Below are positions 15,469-27,598 of a stretch of 64,000 nt of DNA, one piece after another. Origin of the DNA: Paracoccus acridae (GTDB lineage Bacteria; Pseudomonadota; Alphaproteobacteria; Rhodobacterales; Rhodobacteraceae). The stretch is from positions 248,001 through 312,000 of the forward strand of contig NZ_BMIV01000002.1 of NCBI RefSeq assembly GCF_014642735.1, in the 5' to 3' direction. Position 1 is the first letter of the stretch. The number at the start of each line of letters is the position of its first letter. Both the position numbers and the translations under genes were made by a program. The notes beneath the pieces are model-generated. The model was given only the letters and a program-made list of their open reading frames with translations. It had not been told where the DNA came from and made no database searches.

Positions 15469-16209
15469 ATGCAGGACATCATCGCCCTTACACAGCAACC
15501 CGAAGCCTGGGTGGCGCTGGGAACCCTTGTGGTGATGGAGGTGGTGCTGGGGATCGACAACCTGCTGTTCATCTCGATCCTGTCGAACAAGTTGCCGGAA
15601 CATCAGCGCGAACGTGCCCGCAAGATCGGGATCGGGCTGGCGCTGATCATGCGGCTTGGCCTTCTGGCGACGATTGCCTGGATCGTGCAACTGACGCAGC
15701 CGGTGGTCACCATCCTGGGCAACGAGCTTTCCTGGAAGGACATCATCCTGATCCTGGGCGGCCTGTTCCTGGTCTGGAAGGCCACAAAGGAAATCCACCA
15801 CCACGTCGATCCCGTCGATCACGAGGACACCATCGTCGGCACGGCAGCCATCGGTTTCGGCAGCGCCATCGTGCAGATCCTGATCCTGGATCTGGTGTTT
15901 TCCATCGACAGCATCATCACCGCCGTCGGCATGACCCCCCATGTCGAGATCATGGTCGTGGCCGTCGTCACCGCCGTGACCGTGATGCTGCTGGCCGCCA
16001 ATCCGCTGGCGACCTTCATCGGCAAGAACCCGACCATCGTGATGCTGGCGCTGTCCTTCCTGCTGCTGATCGGCACGACGCTGATCGCCGAAGGCTTCGG
16101 CGTCCATGTCCCGAAAGGCTATATCTATGCCGCGATGGCCTTCTCGGCCATTGTCGAGGGATTGAACATGTGGGCGCGGAATGCGCGACTGCGCAGAAAG
16201 GCGCATTGA
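15469..16209 (+). CDS. TerC-family integral membrane protein
   Basis: A 246-residue membrane protein with about seven hydrophobic helices. The family marks are the acidic pairs [15 protein letters not shown] and [14 protein letters not shown], each carrying an aspartate within a membrane segment. TerC relatives export manganese or calcium, often alongside secreted metalloproteins, or are linked to tellurite resistance. A His-rich loop ([14 protein letters not shown]) lies between helices. The start at 15469 is preceded by a weak AGGAAA. I looked for a yybP-ykoY manganese riboswitch in the 140-base leader and found none. A terminator follows the stop codon. Confidence 0.87.
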   Translation: MQDIIALTQQPEAWVALGTLVVMEVVLGIDNLLFISILSNKLPEHQRERARKIGIGLALIMRLGLLATIAWIVQLTQPVVTILGNELSWKDIILILGGLFLVWKATKEIHHHVDPVDHEDTIVGTAAIGFGSAIVQILILDLVFSIDSIITAVGMTPHVEIMVVAVVTAVTVMLLAANPLATFIGKNPTIVMLALSFLLLIGTTLIAEGFGVHVPKGYIYAAMAFSAIVEGLNMWARNARLRRKAH

Positions 16210-16217
16210 AGCACCAG

Positions 16218-16236
16218 GGGCCGCATCTTGCGGCCC
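16218..16236 (+). terminator. Terminator after the TerC gene
   Basis: GGGCCGCA-TCT-TGCGGCCC forms a perfect 8-bp stem just after the stop codon, followed by a pyrimidine-rich TTCCCACCTTGATTTT tail. Confidence 0.6.
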
Positions 16237-16262
16237 TTCCCACCTTGATTTTCAGGAAAGGC

Positions 16263-16346
16263 TGGTACCCGAGGTCGGACTCGAACCGACATGCCTTGCG
16301 GCGGCGGATTTTGAATCCGCTACGTCTACCATTCCGTCACTCGGGC
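16263..16346 (-). tRNA. tRNA-Leu (anticodon CAA)
   Basis: A complete 84-base tRNA with encoded CCA. The acceptor stem is GCCCGAG/CTCGGGT, the anticodon loop TTCAAAA gives CAA, the extra arm is long as in leucine tRNAs, and GGTTCGAGTCC forms the T-arm. Confidence 0.95.
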
Positions 16347-16357
16347 CTTCTGTGCCT

Positions 16358-16386
16358 GCCCTAGCGCGGGGCAGGCGTCTTTGCAA
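16358..16386 (-). promoter_or_regulatory. Promoter of tRNA-Leu
   Basis: On the minus strand TTGCAA (16381-16386) precedes TAGGGC (16358-16363) by 17 bases, about 12 bases before the tRNA. It lies just downstream of the lipA stop codon. Confidence 0.5.
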
Positions 16387-16392
16387 GGGGGG

Positions 16393-17343
16393 TCACGCGC
16401 GGCCCAGTTTCCGCAGGCGGGCGTCGCGCAGCCGCGCAAAATCGTCGCCCGCGTGATAGGACGACCGCGTCAGCGGCGTGGCCGAGACCATCAGGAAGCC
16501 CTTGCCATAGGCCGCCTTTTCATAGCCCGCGAATTCCTCGGGGGTGACGAAGCGGTCAACGCGGTGGTGCTTGGGCGTGGGTTGCAGGTACTGGCCGATG
16601 GTCATGAAGTCGATGTCGGCCGCGCGCATGTCGTCCATGACCTGCAGCACGCTGCCGCGATCCTCGCCCAGGCCGACCATGATGCCCGACTTGGTGAACA
16701 TCGCCGGGTCCAGTTCCTTGACCTTCTGCAACAGCCGCAGCGAATGGAAATAGCGCGCGCCGGGGCGGACGGTGGGGTAAAGCGCGGGAACGGTTTCCAG
16801 GTTGTGGTTGAAGACGTCCGGACGCGCCTCGACCACGATTTCCACTGATCCCGGTTTCGACTTCAGGAAGTCGGGCACCAGCACCTCGATCGTGGAATCG
16901 GGGCTGCGGTGGCGGATGGCGCGGATCGTCTGGGCGAAGTGGTCCGCCCCGCCGTCGTCCAGATCGTCGCGATCCACGCTGGTGATGACCACATGCTTCA
17001 GCCCCAGCTTCTGCACGGCATGGGCCACCCGGCCCGGTTCGAACACGTCAAGCGCGTTCGGCTTGCCGGTGGCGACGTTGCAGAAGGTGCAGCCGCGCGT
17101 GCAGATTTCGCCCATGATCATCATGGTGGCGTGGCCCTGCGACCAGCATTCCCCCACGTTCGGGCAGCCCGCTTCCTCGCAGACGGTGGACAGGCGGTTG
17201 TCCTTCATGATGTCGCGCGTGCGCTTGTAGCCTTCCGAGGTCGGCGCCTTCACGCGGATCCAGGCAGGCTTCTTGGGCTGTTCCTGATCGGGCCGATGGG
17301 CCTTTTCCGGGTGTCGCTGGTCGGGAATCCGAAGATCGCGCAA
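16393..17343 (-). CDS. lipA: Lipoyl synthase
   Basis: A 316-residue radical-SAM enzyme that inserts two sulfurs into the octanoyl chain on lipoyl domains. The auxiliary cluster ligands lie in [12 protein letters not shown] and the radical-SAM triad in CTRGCTFC; the C-terminal RSSYHAGD segment supplies the conserved serine ligand. I place the start at a TTG at 17343, giving [20 protein letters not shown], because AAAGGAC sits eight bases upstream and this is where alphaproteobacterial LipA proteins begin. Longer frames up to 17577 have no family similarity. Nearest upstream gene on the strand is the coiled-coil protein. Confidence 0.94.
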   Translation of the reverse strand: MRDLRIPDQRHPEKAHRPDQEQPKKPAWIRVKAPTSEGYKRTRDIMKDNRLSTVCEEAGCPNVGECWSQGHATMMIMGEICTRGCTFCNVATGKPNALDVFEPGRVAHAVQKLGLKHVVITSVDRDDLDDGGADHFAQTIRAIRHRSPDSTIEVLVPDFLKSKPGSVEIVVEARPDVFNHNLETVPALYPTVRPGARYFHSLRLLQKVKELDPAMFTKSGIMVGLGEDRGSVLQVMDDMRAADIDFMTIGQYLQPTPKHHRVDRFVTPEEFAGYEKAAYGKGFLMVSATPLTRSSYHAGDDFARLRDARLRKLGRA

Positions 17344-17429
17344 GGCATGTCCTTTCGGTCGCGGTTCGGCCAGAAATAACCGCTTCGCCGGTCCAGTGCA
17401 ACGCATGGTCGCCATGCGCGGGTCGAAGA

Positions 17430-18056
17430 TCAGGATGCCTGCCTGCCGCGCCGGACCAGCCGCGATACGAACCGAAGCGGCGCCGTCACCCGCCACGACG
17501 TGCTTGCCAGGAACGCAGCCTCGCACTGGCTTGCCTCGGCGCGGGCCTGGTCGCGCTCGGCCGTCAGCCGCTGGCAATCCGCTGCAAGGCCGTCACGTTC
17601 GGAACGCAGCTTCTGTTCAGCCTGCCGTGCCGCCGTCAAGTCGGCCGCAAGACGCGCGCGTTCCGCCGAAAGTCTGCTCGACTGGGCCTCCAGGCTGTCG
17701 CATGTCTCTACGGCCTTGGCCAGTGCGGCGGAAAGCCTGTCCGCCCTTGCCTTTTCTTCCTGCGAGAGGGCAGAGGCTTCCTGAACCCTGCCGATCAGGT
17801 CCACCATGCGCAGCGACGCCACAGTGGGATCGTTCAGGGCGATCGACAGTTCCTGTCTTTCCGCCTGTTCCTGTTCCTGCTGGTTGGCGAATGTCTTCAA
17901 CTGCCGTTCGGCGGTCTCGTGGCGTTCCATCAAGGTGCCGTGGCGCGCATTCAGCTCGTCGAATTCCGCCCTGCGGCGATCCAGCTGCCCGCCAAGATCG
18001 TCCAGGGCGTTTTCCGCAAGGCTGGGATCTTCCATCATCTGCTCCGGCGCATCCAC
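17430..18056 (-). CDS. Coiled-coil protein with glycosyltransferase-type SWRxTxPLR tail
   Basis: A 208-residue protein that is almost wholly predicted coiled coil (heptad-like runs such as [20 protein letters not shown] and [19 protein letters not shown]). It ends in [20 protein letters not shown]. That motif normally closes a coiled-coil segment inside large glycosyltransferases or methyltransferases of surface polysaccharide clusters. Here it stands alone, so it may be a remnant or a separately encoded partner. The start is a GTG at 18056 with GGGGAC upstream; an ATG at 18038 is an alternative. No membrane segment or catalytic domain is seen. Confidence 0.65.
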   Translation of the reverse strand: MDAPEQMMEDPSLAENALDDLGGQLDRRRAEFDELNARHGTLMERHETAERQLKTFANQQEQEQAERQELSIALNDPTVASLRMVDLIGRVQEASALSQEEKARADRLSAALAKAVETCDSLEAQSSRLSAERARLAADLTAARQAEQKLRSERDGLAADCQRLTAERDQARAEASQCEAAFLASTSWRVTAPLRFVSRLVRRGRQAS

Positions 18057-18279
18057 GGGCTACGTCCCCGAGGCTGTTTGTTGGAGAAGGTTTGGCAAGT
18101 CCGGCCGGCAAGCCATGGGCGCTTGGTCCGAGACGCGCCCGAAGAACCGAAATGCCCGGTGCGTCATCCGGGTTCTGGCCAGGTCGTCAACGATGTCGTG
18201 TAGGGGCGCGAACGGAACAAGTTGTTCGTCAAGAGGTTGGTTCGCCAATGCACCCTTTTTGAACGTAACGGAGGAAGGT

Positions 18280-18744
18280 ATGTCTATCAAATCGCTTACC
18301 GCGCCGCTGGCGATCGCGGCCGCCCTTGGCTTTGGCTCCACCGCCTTTGCGCAGACGATGGTGGGGACGCAGGAAATCAGCGAAGCCGACATGGCTGCCG
18401 TTGCCGAACATTGCCGGACCCTGGCCATGGGTTCGGACGATCAGGCCACCAGCGCGACCGAGCCGGGCGGCGACGCCGGCAATTCCGGCAATGCGGACAA
18501 CGATTCGGTGGCTGGAGCCACCCCCGACACGGATGCCGGCACCATGGACGGCGCACAGCCGACCACGGGCAACGAAGGCAACCAGGACAACGACTCGCCC
18601 GACCCGGCCATGGCTGCGACGGCTTCCGACAACACGGCCACCGCGACGACCGGGCTGGAAGGCAACCAGGACGCCGACCAGTTCTCGGGCACGATCAACA
18701 TGGAGGTCATCACGCTGGCCGATTGCCAGGCTGCGGGGATGTAA
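18280..18744 (+). CDS. Secreted Asp/Asn/Thr-rich repeat protein
   Basis: A 154-residue exported protein of unknown function. The signal peptide is clear (APLAIAAALGFGSTAFAQ, cleavage near residue 24). The mature part is acidic and low in complexity, with three related decapeptides: GNSGNADNDS (67-76), GNEGNQDNDS (97-106) and GLEGNQDADQ (125-134). Two cysteines, Cys45 and Cys149, flank the repeats and could close a disulfide. A very strong GGAGGAAGGT ribosome site and a good terminator suggest high expression. Asp/Asn repeats of this kind may bind calcium, but that is inference. Confidence 0.7.
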   Translation: MSIKSLTAPLAIAAALGFGSTAFAQTMVGTQEISEADMAAVAEHCRTLAMGSDDQATSATEPGGDAGNSGNADNDSVAGATPDTDAGTMDGAQPTTGNEGNQDNDSPDPAMAATASDNTATATTGLEGNQDADQFSGTINMEVITLADCQAAGM

Positions 18745-18769
18745 TCCTTCGGTCTCATCCTGCGACAGA

Positions 18770-18796
18770 AGGCAGCCTTTCGGGGCTGCCTTTTTT
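18770..18796 (+). terminator. Terminator of the secreted repeat protein gene
   Basis: AGGCAGCC/GGCTGCCT stem with a TTTCGG loop is followed by six T, a textbook rho-independent terminator 25 bases after the stop codon. Confidence 0.88.
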
Positions 18797-18952
18797 GATG
18801 GATCACGTCCCCGTGGCTGTCATTGGACGTCTTGAAACCGGGGCCGCCGGGAACCATCTGAGCGACAGGCGACCGGGAAGCGACTTTCCGTATCGCCTTG
18901 CAGCCAATGTTGAAGCGCCGCGAATTGCACCTGAGGCAGGGTTTGCCGCCCG

Positions 18953-18981
18953 TTGACCCCGCTGGCCCACAGGTCTAAACG
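18953..18981 (+). promoter_or_regulatory. Promoter of the nuo operon
   Basis: TTGACC (18953-18958) and TAAACG (18976-18981) are 17 bases apart, 65 bases upstream of nuoA. I see nothing else in the roughly 250 bases between the preceding terminator and nuoA. Confidence 0.55.
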
Positions 18982-18994
18982 GACGCCTAGCTAA

Positions 18995-19935
<941 letters not shown>

Positions 19936-19938
19936 GTC

Positions 19939-20556
19939 ATGGCCGTCTATCCCGACATCGACGCGCTGGAACAGCTTGCCGACCATCTTCGCCTGCGCTG
20001 CGGGGACCAGGTTCTGGATGCGACCGTCGCCTTCGGCGAGCTGACCGTGACCTCGACGCTGTCCAGCATCGTGGACCTGATCGAGTTTCTGCGCAGCGAC
20101 AGCAGCTGCCGTTTCTCGACCCTGATCGACATCACCGCCGTTGATCATCCCGAACGGGTGCAGCGGTTCGACATGGTGTGGCACCTGCTGTCCATGTACC
20201 AGAACCAGCGGATCCGCGTGAAGGTCGCCATCCGCGAGGATGAAGTCGTGCCGTCGATCACGCGCATCCACCCCTGCGCCAACTGGCTGGAACGCGAAAC
20301 CTTCGACATGTTCGGGATCCTGTTCTCGGGCCACCCGGACCTGCGCCGCATCCTGACCGATTACGGCTTCAGCGGCTTCCCCCTGCGCAAGGACTTCCCG
20401 ACCACCGGCTATGTCGAGGTTCGCTATGACGAGTCCGAGAAGCGGGTGATCTATGAGCCCGTGCGCCTGACGCAGGAATACCGCCAGTTCGACTTCCTTT
20501 CGCCGTGGGAGGGCGCAAAATACGTGCTGCCCGGCGACGAAAAGACCAAGGGGTAA
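19939..20556 (+). CDS. nuoC: NADH-quinone oxidoreductase subunit C
   Basis: A 205-residue peripheral-arm subunit that helps build the quinone-proximal module with NuoB and NuoD. The signature [27 protein letters not shown] occurs around residues 115-140, followed by GFPLRKDFP. NuoC and NuoD are separate genes here, unlike the fused NuoCD of enterobacteria. It starts four bases after the nuoB stop. Confidence 0.95.
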   Translation: MAVYPDIDALEQLADHLRLRCGDQVLDATVAFGELTVTSTLSSIVDLIEFLRSDSSCRFSTLIDITAVDHPERVQRFDMVWHLLSMYQNQRIRVKVAIREDEVVPSITRIHPCANWLERETFDMFGILFSGHPDLRRILTDYGFSGFPLRKDFPTTGYVEVRYDESEKRVIYEPVRLTQEYRQFDFLSPWEGAKYVLPGDEKTKG

Positions 20557-20560
20557 GGCC

Positions 20561-21799
20561 ATGGACGGCGATATCCGCACCAACCAGTACGACGATGGTT
20601 CCGCCGACACCCTGGTCGGCGAACAGAAGATCCGCAACTTCAACATCAACTTCGGTCCCCAGCACCCGGCGGCGCATGGCGTGCTGCGCATGGTGCTGGA
20701 ACTGGATGGCGAGGTCGTCGAACGCGCCGACCCGCATATCGGCCTGCTGCATCGCGGCACCGAAAAGCTGATGGAAAGCAGGACTTACCTGCAGAACCTG
20801 CCCTATTTCGACCGGCTGGACTATGTCTCGCCCATGAACCAGGAACATGCCTGGTGCCTGGTGATCGAGCGTCTGACCGGCACGGTCGTGCCGCGCCGCG
20901 CCAGCCTGATCCGGGTCCTGTATGCCGAAATCGGGCGGATCCTGAACCACCTTCTGGGCGTGACCACGGGGGCGATGGACGTGGGCGCCCTGACGCCGCC
21001 CTTGTGGGGCTTCGAGGCGCGCGAGGATCTGATGATCTTCTATGAACGCGCCAGCGGGTCGCGCCTGCACGCCAACTATTTCCGTCCGGGCGGCGTTCAC
21101 CAGGACCTGCCGCCGGATCTGATCGACGACCTCGACGCTTGGTGCGACCGTTTCCCCAAGCTTCTGGACGACCTGGATACGCTTCTGACCGAGAACCGGA
21201 TCTTCAAGCAGCGTCTGGTCGGCATCGGCATTGCCACCGAACAGGACGCGCTGGACTGGGGCTTTTCCGGGGTCATGGCGCGCGGTTCGGGCTTGGCATG
21301 GGACCTGCGTCGCTCTCAGCCCTATGAATGCTATGACGAATTCGACTTCAAGATCCCGGTCGGCCGGAATGGCGACAGCTATGACCGCTATCTGATCCGC
21401 ATGCAGGAAATGCGGGAATCGACCAGCATCATGAAGCAGGCCATTCAGAAGCTGCGGGCAGAACCCGTGGGCGACGTGCTGGCGCGCGGCAAGCTGACCC
21501 CGCCTCGGCGCGGAGAGATGAAGCGCGACATGGAAAGCCTGATCCACCATTTCAAGCTTTACACCGAAGGCTTCCGCGTTCCCGCAGGCGAGGCTTATGC
21601 CGCGGTCGAGGCCCCCAAGGGCGAATTCGGCGTTTATCTGGTCAGCGACGGGACCAACAAACCCTATCGCGCCAAGCTGCGCGCGCCGGGCTTTGGGCAT
21701 CTTCAGGCCATGGACTTCCTGGCCAAGGGCCATCTTCTGGCCGACGTGCCCGCCCTGATCGCCACCCTTGATATCGTGTTCGGAGAGGTTGACCGCTGA
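20561..21799 (+). CDS. nuoD: NADH-quinone oxidoreductase subunit D
   Basis: A 412-residue peripheral-arm subunit related to NiFe-hydrogenase large subunits; it lines the quinone pocket with NuoB. The N-terminal [14 protein letters not shown] loop carries the conserved quinone-site histidine, and [18 protein letters not shown] follows. The segment EARED with nearby [13 protein letters not shown] is the region whose arginine is methylated by NDUFAF7 in mitochondria; a MidA-family methyltransferase is encoded at 56351. Length equals the recalled Nqo4. The stop overlaps the nuoE start as TGATG. Confidence 0.96.
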   Translation: MDGDIRTNQYDDGSADTLVGEQKIRNFNINFGPQHPAAHGVLRMVLELDGEVVERADPHIGLLHRGTEKLMESRTYLQNLPYFDRLDYVSPMNQEHAWCLVIERLTGTVVPRRASLIRVLYAEIGRILNHLLGVTTGAMDVGALTPPLWGFEAREDLMIFYERASGSRLHANYFRPGGVHQDLPPDLIDDLDAWCDRFPKLLDDLDTLLTENRIFKQRLVGIGIATEQDALDWGFSGVMARGSGLAWDLRRSQPYECYDEFDFKIPVGRNGDSYDRYLIRMQEMRESTSIMKQAIQKLRAEPVGDVLARGKLTPPRRGEMKRDMESLIHHFKLYTEGFRVPAGEAYAAVEAPKGEFGVYLVSDGTNKPYRAKLRAPGFGHLQAMDFLAKGHLLADVPALIATLDIVFGEVDR

Positions 21800-22716
21800 T
21801 GCTCCGCCGTCTTTCGCCGGTTCAGCCGGACAGCTTCGCATTCACGCCCGCCAACCTGGAATGGGCCTATGCCCAGATGACCAAATACCCGGAAGGCCGC
21901 CAGCAATCGGCGATCATCCCGGTTTTGTGGCGCGCGCAGGAACAGGAAGGCTGGCTGTCGCGGCCTGCCATCGAATACTGCGCCGAACTGCTGGGGATGC
22001 CCTATATCAGGGCGCTTGAAGTGGCTACATTCTACTTCATGTTCCAGCTGCAGCCTGTTGGCAGCATTGCGAATATCCAGATTTGCGGCACCACGACCTG
22101 CATGATCTGCGGGGCCGAGGATCTGATCGAGGTCTGCAAGCGCAAGATCGCGCCGACACCGCATACCTTGTCCGCCGATGGCCGGTTCAGCTGGGAAGAG
22201 GTCGAGTGCCTGGGTGCCTGCACCAATGCGCCCATGGCCCAGATCGGCAAGGATTATTACGAGGATCTGACGCCCGCGAAGCTGGAAGAACTGATCGACG
22301 CCTTCTCGGCCGGTCAGGTGCCGCTGCCCGGCCCGCAGAACGGCCGCTATTCGTCCGAGCCTCTGGGTGGTCCGATCGCGCTTGCCGACCTGAAGGGGCA
22401 GGGCGACCCGCTGAACGCAAGCGCCGCCCTGGCGCGCGACATCGGCGAGACGGTCAAGCGGATCGACGGGACCGAGGTGCCGATCCTGACCAAATGGCTG
22501 CGCAACCCCAAAGCCGCCGTGGACGACCGGACCGGCGTGGATAGCGCGCCGGAAGCCGAACCGCGCCCTTCGGAAGGCGTGCCTGCGGATGCGACCGGCA
22601 TAACCGAGCAGGAGGCGCAGGCTGCATCTGCCGCGCGTCCCGTTTCGGACCGCAATCCCGCCGGTATCCGGGGGATCGAGGAAGCGGAACAGAAGGACGA
22701 GACGACGGACCGATAG
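21799..22716 (+). CDS. nuoE: NADH-quinone oxidoreductase subunit E with C-terminal extension
   Basis: A 305-residue peripheral subunit binding the N1a 2Fe-2S cluster. Ligand cysteines lie in CGTTTCMIC and [10 protein letters not shown]. The thioredoxin-like core ends near residue 175. P. denitrificans Nqo2, from memory, is about 239 residues; the present protein keeps its [15 protein letters not shown] end and then adds about 65 residues rich in Glu, Ala and Arg with no cysteine. The frame is continuous and codon use is unchanged, so this is a true extension and not a sequencing slip. Function of the tail is unknown. Confidence 0.95.
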   Translation: MLRRLSPVQPDSFAFTPANLEWAYAQMTKYPEGRQQSAIIPVLWRAQEQEGWLSRPAIEYCAELLGMPYIRALEVATFYFMFQLQPVGSIANIQICGTTTCMICGAEDLIEVCKRKIAPTPHTLSADGRFSWEEVECLGACTNAPMAQIGKDYYEDLTPAKLEELIDAFSAGQVPLPGPQNGRYSSEPLGGPIALADLKGQGDPLNASAALARDIGETVKRIDGTEVPILTKWLRNPKAAVDDRTGVDSAPEAEPRPSEGVPADATGITEQEAQAASAARPVSDRNPAGIRGIEEAEQKDETTDR

Positions 22717-22731
22717 GCCACGGGGAAGGCG

Positions 22732-22947
22732 ATGCGCGGAACAGGGCAGGATCGTGATGCGGGCGAGATGCGGCTGGCGGCCCTTGTGATCGCCGGCGCC
22801 ATGGGCCTGTGGCTGCTGGTCCAGGCGCTTGGCAGTTATTACGACTGGGCCGGGAAATGGGCCTATCTGGCGGATCTGGCCGCCATCGGAGCTTTTGTCT
22901 GGTCGCTGATCGTGACCTGGCGTATCTGGCGGCGCAGGAAGTCCTGA
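22732..22947 (+). CDS. Small membrane protein in the nuo operon (DUF5337-like)
   Basis: A 71-residue protein with two predicted membrane helices (LAALVIAGAMGLWLLVQALG and LADLAAIGAFVWSLIVTWRI) and a basic tail WRRRKS. It sits 15 bases after nuoE and 27 before nuoF, in the place of one of the unidentified reading frames of the P. denitrificans nqo cluster. I recall this family as DUF5337 of Rhodobacterales. It could assist assembly of complex I or simply be carried by the operon; no evidence decides this. Confidence 0.75.
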   Translation: MRGTGQDRDAGEMRLAALVIAGAMGLWLLVQALGSYYDWAGKWAYLADLAAIGAFVWSLIVTWRIWRRRKS

Positions 22948-24270
<1,323 letters not shown>

Positions 24271-24371
24271 GGGCAGGGGCGGCATATCACGCCCCTGTCG
24301 CGGGGTCGTGTCGGGCGAAAGTCCACGCCGGTGGTTATGTCGGAAGACGCAACCAACCAAGGACGCCTGCC

Positions 24372-24776
24372 ATGATCCGCACCGCCTTCGCTTCAATCGC
24401 CACGCTTGCCGCCCTGACGGGCCCTGCCGCCGCCCTGCCGCCCTTGTCGCAGGAACGCCATATCAACGACAGCCTGGTTCAGGCGCGTGTGGCCGACGTT
24501 CTGCGCAAGGGCTGCCCGACCCTTGACGCGCGCCTGGTCCGGGCCTTTTCCGAGGCCCGCAAGCTCAAGCGTTATGCGCTGGACCAGGGCTACAGCGAAT
24601 CGCAGATCGACGCCTTCCTTGACAGCAGGGACGAGCGTCGTCGCATCTATGCCGAGGCCGACCGCTATATGGTCGCCAATGGGGTGGTGAACGGCCAGCC
24701 CGACACGTTCTGCCGTCTGGGGCAGCAAGAGATAGAACGGAAGACGATCGCCGGATCGCTTCTGGTTGCCAGGTAA
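24372..24776 (+). CDS. Exported small protein in the nuo operon (DUF5333-like)
   Basis: A 134-residue protein with a signal peptide ([16 protein letters not shown], cleavage near residue 21) and a helical mature part with two cysteines (GCPTLDAR and DTFCRLG) that may pair. The motif [19 protein letters not shown] is characteristic of a Rhodobacterales family I recall as DUF5333. The ATG at 24372 has AAGGAC upstream. It lies between nuoF and nuoG, although its product is exported and the neighbouring subunits are cytoplasmic, so a direct part in the NADH module is unlikely. Confidence 0.75.
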   Translation: MIRTAFASIATLAALTGPAAALPPLSQERHINDSLVQARVADVLRKGCPTLDARLVRAFSEARKLKRYALDQGYSESQIDAFLDSRDERRRIYAEADRYMVANGVVNGQPDTFCRLGQQEIERKTIAGSLLVAR

Positions 24777-24787
24777 GGAAGAAACCG

Positions 24788-26809
24788 ATGGCCGACTTGC
24801 GGACAATCAAGATTGACGATGTTGAGATCGCGGTCGATCCCAACCTGACCCTGATCCAGGCCTGCGAGATGGCGGGGATTGAGATCCCGCGCTTTTGCTA
24901 TCACGAACGGCTGTCGATTGCCGGCAACTGTCGGATGTGCCTGGTCGAGGTGGTGGGCGGTCCGCCCAAGCCTGCCGCGTCGTGCGCCATGCAGGTCAAG
25001 GATCTGCGCCCCGGCCCCGATGGCGCGCCGTCGGAAATCCGCACCAACAGCCCCATGGTCAAGAAGGCCCGCGAGGGCGTGATGGAGTTCCTGCTGATCA
25101 ACCATCCGCTGGACTGCCCGATCTGCGACCAGGGCGGCGAATGCGATCTGCAAGACCAGGCAATGGCTTACGGCGTGGACTTCAGCCGCTATCGCGAACC
25201 CAAGCGCGCGGCCGAGGAACTGAACCTGGGTCCGCTGGTCGAAACCCACATGACCCGCTGCATCAGCTGCACCCGCTGCGTGCGCTTCACGACCGAGGTC
25301 GCGGGCATCAGCCAGATGGGCCAGACGGGCCGCGGCGAGGACAGCGAGATCACCAGCTATCTGAACGAGACGCTGGCCTCCAACCTGCAGGGCAACATCG
25401 TCGATCTGTGCCCGGTGGGCGCTTTGGTCAGCCGTCCCTATGCTTTCCGTGCGCGGCCCTGGGAGTTGCGCAAGACCGAAAGCGTCGACGTGATGGATGC
25501 GCTTGGCAGCAACATCCGCATCGACGTGAAGGGGCGCGAGGTCATGCGCATCCTGCCGCGCAACCATGACGACGTGAACGAGGAGTGGATCAGCGACAAG
25601 ACCCGCTATGTCTGGGACGGGCTGCGCCGCCAGCGGCTGGACAAGCCCTATATCCGCGAGAACGGCAAGCTGCGCCCGGCCACCTGGGCCGAGGCTCTGT
25701 CGGCGGCGGCCGCTGCGATGAAGGGCCGCAAGGTCGCCGGTCTGGTGGGCGATCTGGCCCCGGTCGAGGCCGCGTTCAGCCTGAAGCAACTGGTCCAGGG
25801 TCTGGGCGGCAATGTCGAATGCCGCACCGATGGCGCGCGGCTGCCTGCGGGCAACCGGGGCGCCTATGTCGGCAACGCGACGATCGCCGACATCGACAGC
25901 GCGAAGCGCATCCTGCTGATCGGCACCAACCCGCGTGACGAAGCGCCCGTCCTGAACGCCCGCATCCGCAAGGCCTGGGCGCATGGCGCGCAGGTCGCGC
26001 TGATCGGCGATCCGGTCGATCTGACCTATGACTATCACCACCACGGCAATGATCGTGCCGCGCTGACCCATCTGGTCAAGGACGACCTCAAGTCCACCGC
26101 AGGCACGCCGGGCATCGTGATCGTGGGCCAGGGTGCCCTGCGCGAGGCGGATGGGGAAGCCGTGCTGGCCAATGCCATGCGCATCTGCGAACTGGACGAC
26201 TGCAAGCTGATGATCCTGCACAGCGCGGCTTCGCGTGTTGGCGCCATGGATGTGAGCGCCGTAACCGAGGGCGGGCTGGCTGCGGCCATCGACGGGGCCG
26301 AGGTGATCTACAACCTCGGCGCGGACGAGGTGGATGTCGCGCCGGGTGCCTTCGTGATCTATCAGGGCAGCCACGGGGATCGCGGCGCGCATCGGGCCGA
26401 TATCATCCTGCCCGCCGCCTGCTATACGGAAGAAAACGGCCTGTTCGTGAACACCGAGGGGCGTCCGCAACTGGCCCTTCGCGCGAACTTTGCGCCTGGC
26501 GAGGCCAAGGAGAACTGGGCGATCCTGCGCGCACTGTCCGCCGAATTGGGACAGGCGCTGCCTTGGGACAGCCTGACGCAACTGCGTCGCGCGTTGGTGC
26601 AGGCCGTGCCGCATCTGGCGATGATCGACCAGGTGCCGGAAAACGAATGGCGCCCGCTTGATCGGCTGGATCTGGGCAAGGCCACGTTCCGCTATGCGAT
26701 CACGGATTTCTATCTGACGAATCCGATCGCCCGGTCCTCGCCCCTGATGGGAGAGTTGTCGCGGATGGCGGCGGCCCGCAGGCAATCGCCCGCCATGGCG
26801 GCCGAGTGA
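24788..26809 (+). CDS. nuoG: NADH-quinone oxidoreductase subunit G
   Basis: A 673-residue iron-sulfur subunit of the NADH module. The N-terminal ferredoxin domain (to about residue 80) holds the N1b 2Fe-2S ligands ([16 protein letters not shown]). A His-Cys3 site for N5 lies in [18 protein letters not shown], and N4 ligands in [10 protein letters not shown] with a later CPVGAL. The C-terminal molybdopterin-oxidoreductase-like domain has no cofactor site of its own, as in other NuoG proteins. The gene starts 11 bases after the preceding small gene. Confidence 0.96.
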   Translation: MADLRTIKIDDVEIAVDPNLTLIQACEMAGIEIPRFCYHERLSIAGNCRMCLVEVVGGPPKPAASCAMQVKDLRPGPDGAPSEIRTNSPMVKKAREGVMEFLLINHPLDCPICDQGGECDLQDQAMAYGVDFSRYREPKRAAEELNLGPLVETHMTRCISCTRCVRFTTEVAGISQMGQTGRGEDSEITSYLNETLASNLQGNIVDLCPVGALVSRPYAFRARPWELRKTESVDVMDALGSNIRIDVKGREVMRILPRNHDDVNEEWISDKTRYVWDGLRRQRLDKPYIRENGKLRPATWAEALSAAAAAMKGRKVAGLVGDLAPVEAAFSLKQLVQGLGGNVECRTDGARLPAGNRGAYVGNATIADIDSAKRILLIGTNPRDEAPVLNARIRKAWAHGAQVALIGDPVDLTYDYHHHGNDRAALTHLVKDDLKSTAGTPGIVIVGQGALREADGEAVLANAMRICELDDCKLMILHSAASRVGAMDVSAVTEGGLAAAIDGAEVIYNLGADEVDVAPGAFVIYQGSHGDRGAHRADIILPAACYTEENGLFVNTEGRPQLALRANFAPGEAKENWAILRALSAELGQALPWDSLTQLRRALVQAVPHLAMIDQVPENEWRPLDRLDLGKATFRYAITDFYLTNPIARSSPLMGELSRMAAARRQSPAMAAE

Positions 26810-26814
26810 CCACC

Positions 26815-27582
26815 ATGCGGCCAGCGTCCTGCCAGCCACGGTTCGCGGTCGCAGCCCTTGCCGGGGCTGCGATCCTGTCCGGCTGCGCAGGCGATGCCGG
26901 CGGCGAACGCCCTCCGGCCAAGCCCGCCACGATGACGGCAAGGGTCGCGACCCCTGGCGCCGCGCCGGGCAAGGCACCGCTGACGCTGGCCCGCATCTCG
27001 ACCAAGTCGGGCGAGATCCTGATCCTGGAACCCGATGGCAAGGTCACGACCATGGCGCTCGACAGCCCGGAAGGGCAGGACGCCTTCGCCGTGACCGAGG
27101 CCGATCTGATGGCGCTGAACGCGAACCTGGATCTGGACCTGGGCGGGATGGTTGCCGCAGACCTGCCGCCGCGGCAGACCGCGCAGGAAAAGGCGCTCGA
27201 GGAATTCGCGGCCCGGACCCAGCCCGCACTGCCAAGCTGGGTCGAGGGCACCGAACTTGACCCCGAGGATTTCCTGGGCGTCCGTGTGGCGTCCCTGGAT
27301 CCGAAGGGGTCCGGCGATCTTGTCGAGGTGACGGCAAATCTGCGCAAGGGGGTGGACGCCGATATCGCCTTCTCGTATGCCACCTGCGCACTGGCCGGTT
27401 GGGCCAAGCGGAATGGCGAGGCATATGGCCGCCATGTGCGCACGCTGCAGGACACGCGGGATGGCAAGCTGACGATCGGGGCCGCGTTCACGCTGTCGGA
27501 TCAAAGGCCGATGGGTTTGCGTGTGATGGAAACGGAAGACACCTTGCGCGAATGCAAGGAACGCGGCATTCCCGCCGCGTAA
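26815..27582 (+). CDS. Predicted lipoprotein in the nuo operon
   Basis: A 255-residue protein with a lipoprotein signal: a basic start MRPASCQPR, a hydrophobic [11 protein letters not shown] stretch and the lipobox LSGC. The mature part is a single soluble domain with no motif I recognise; it starts with a Pro/Ala-rich linker and includes [20 protein letters not shown]. Translation may instead begin at the GTG at 26806 that overlaps the nuoG stop. It occupies the place of another unidentified reading frame of the Paracoccus nqo cluster, between nuoG and nuoH. Attachment to the periplasmic face of a membrane is inferred from the lipobox. Confidence 0.72.
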   Translation: MRPASCQPRFAVAALAGAAILSGCAGDAGGERPPAKPATMTARVATPGAAPGKAPLTLARISTKSGEILILEPDGKVTTMALDSPEGQDAFAVTEADLMALNANLDLDLGGMVAADLPPRQTAQEKALEEFAARTQPALPSWVEGTELDPEDFLGVRVASLDPKGSGDLVEVTANLRKGVDADIAFSYATCALAGWAKRNGEAYGRHVRTLQDTRDGKLTIGAAFTLSDQRPMGLRVMETEDTLRECKERGIPAA

Positions 27583-27598
27583 CGGGATAGGGACGGGC

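Noticed and set aside
18214..18242. GGAAC-N17-GTT resembling an EcfG stress promoter before the secreted repeat protein
   Set aside because: The -10 part is a poor match, and Rhodobacterales generally lack the EcfG/PhyR system.
24671..26977. 770-codon minus frame opposite nuoG
   Set aside because: It is an antisense shadow; nuoG on the plus strand has all cluster motifs and a proper start.
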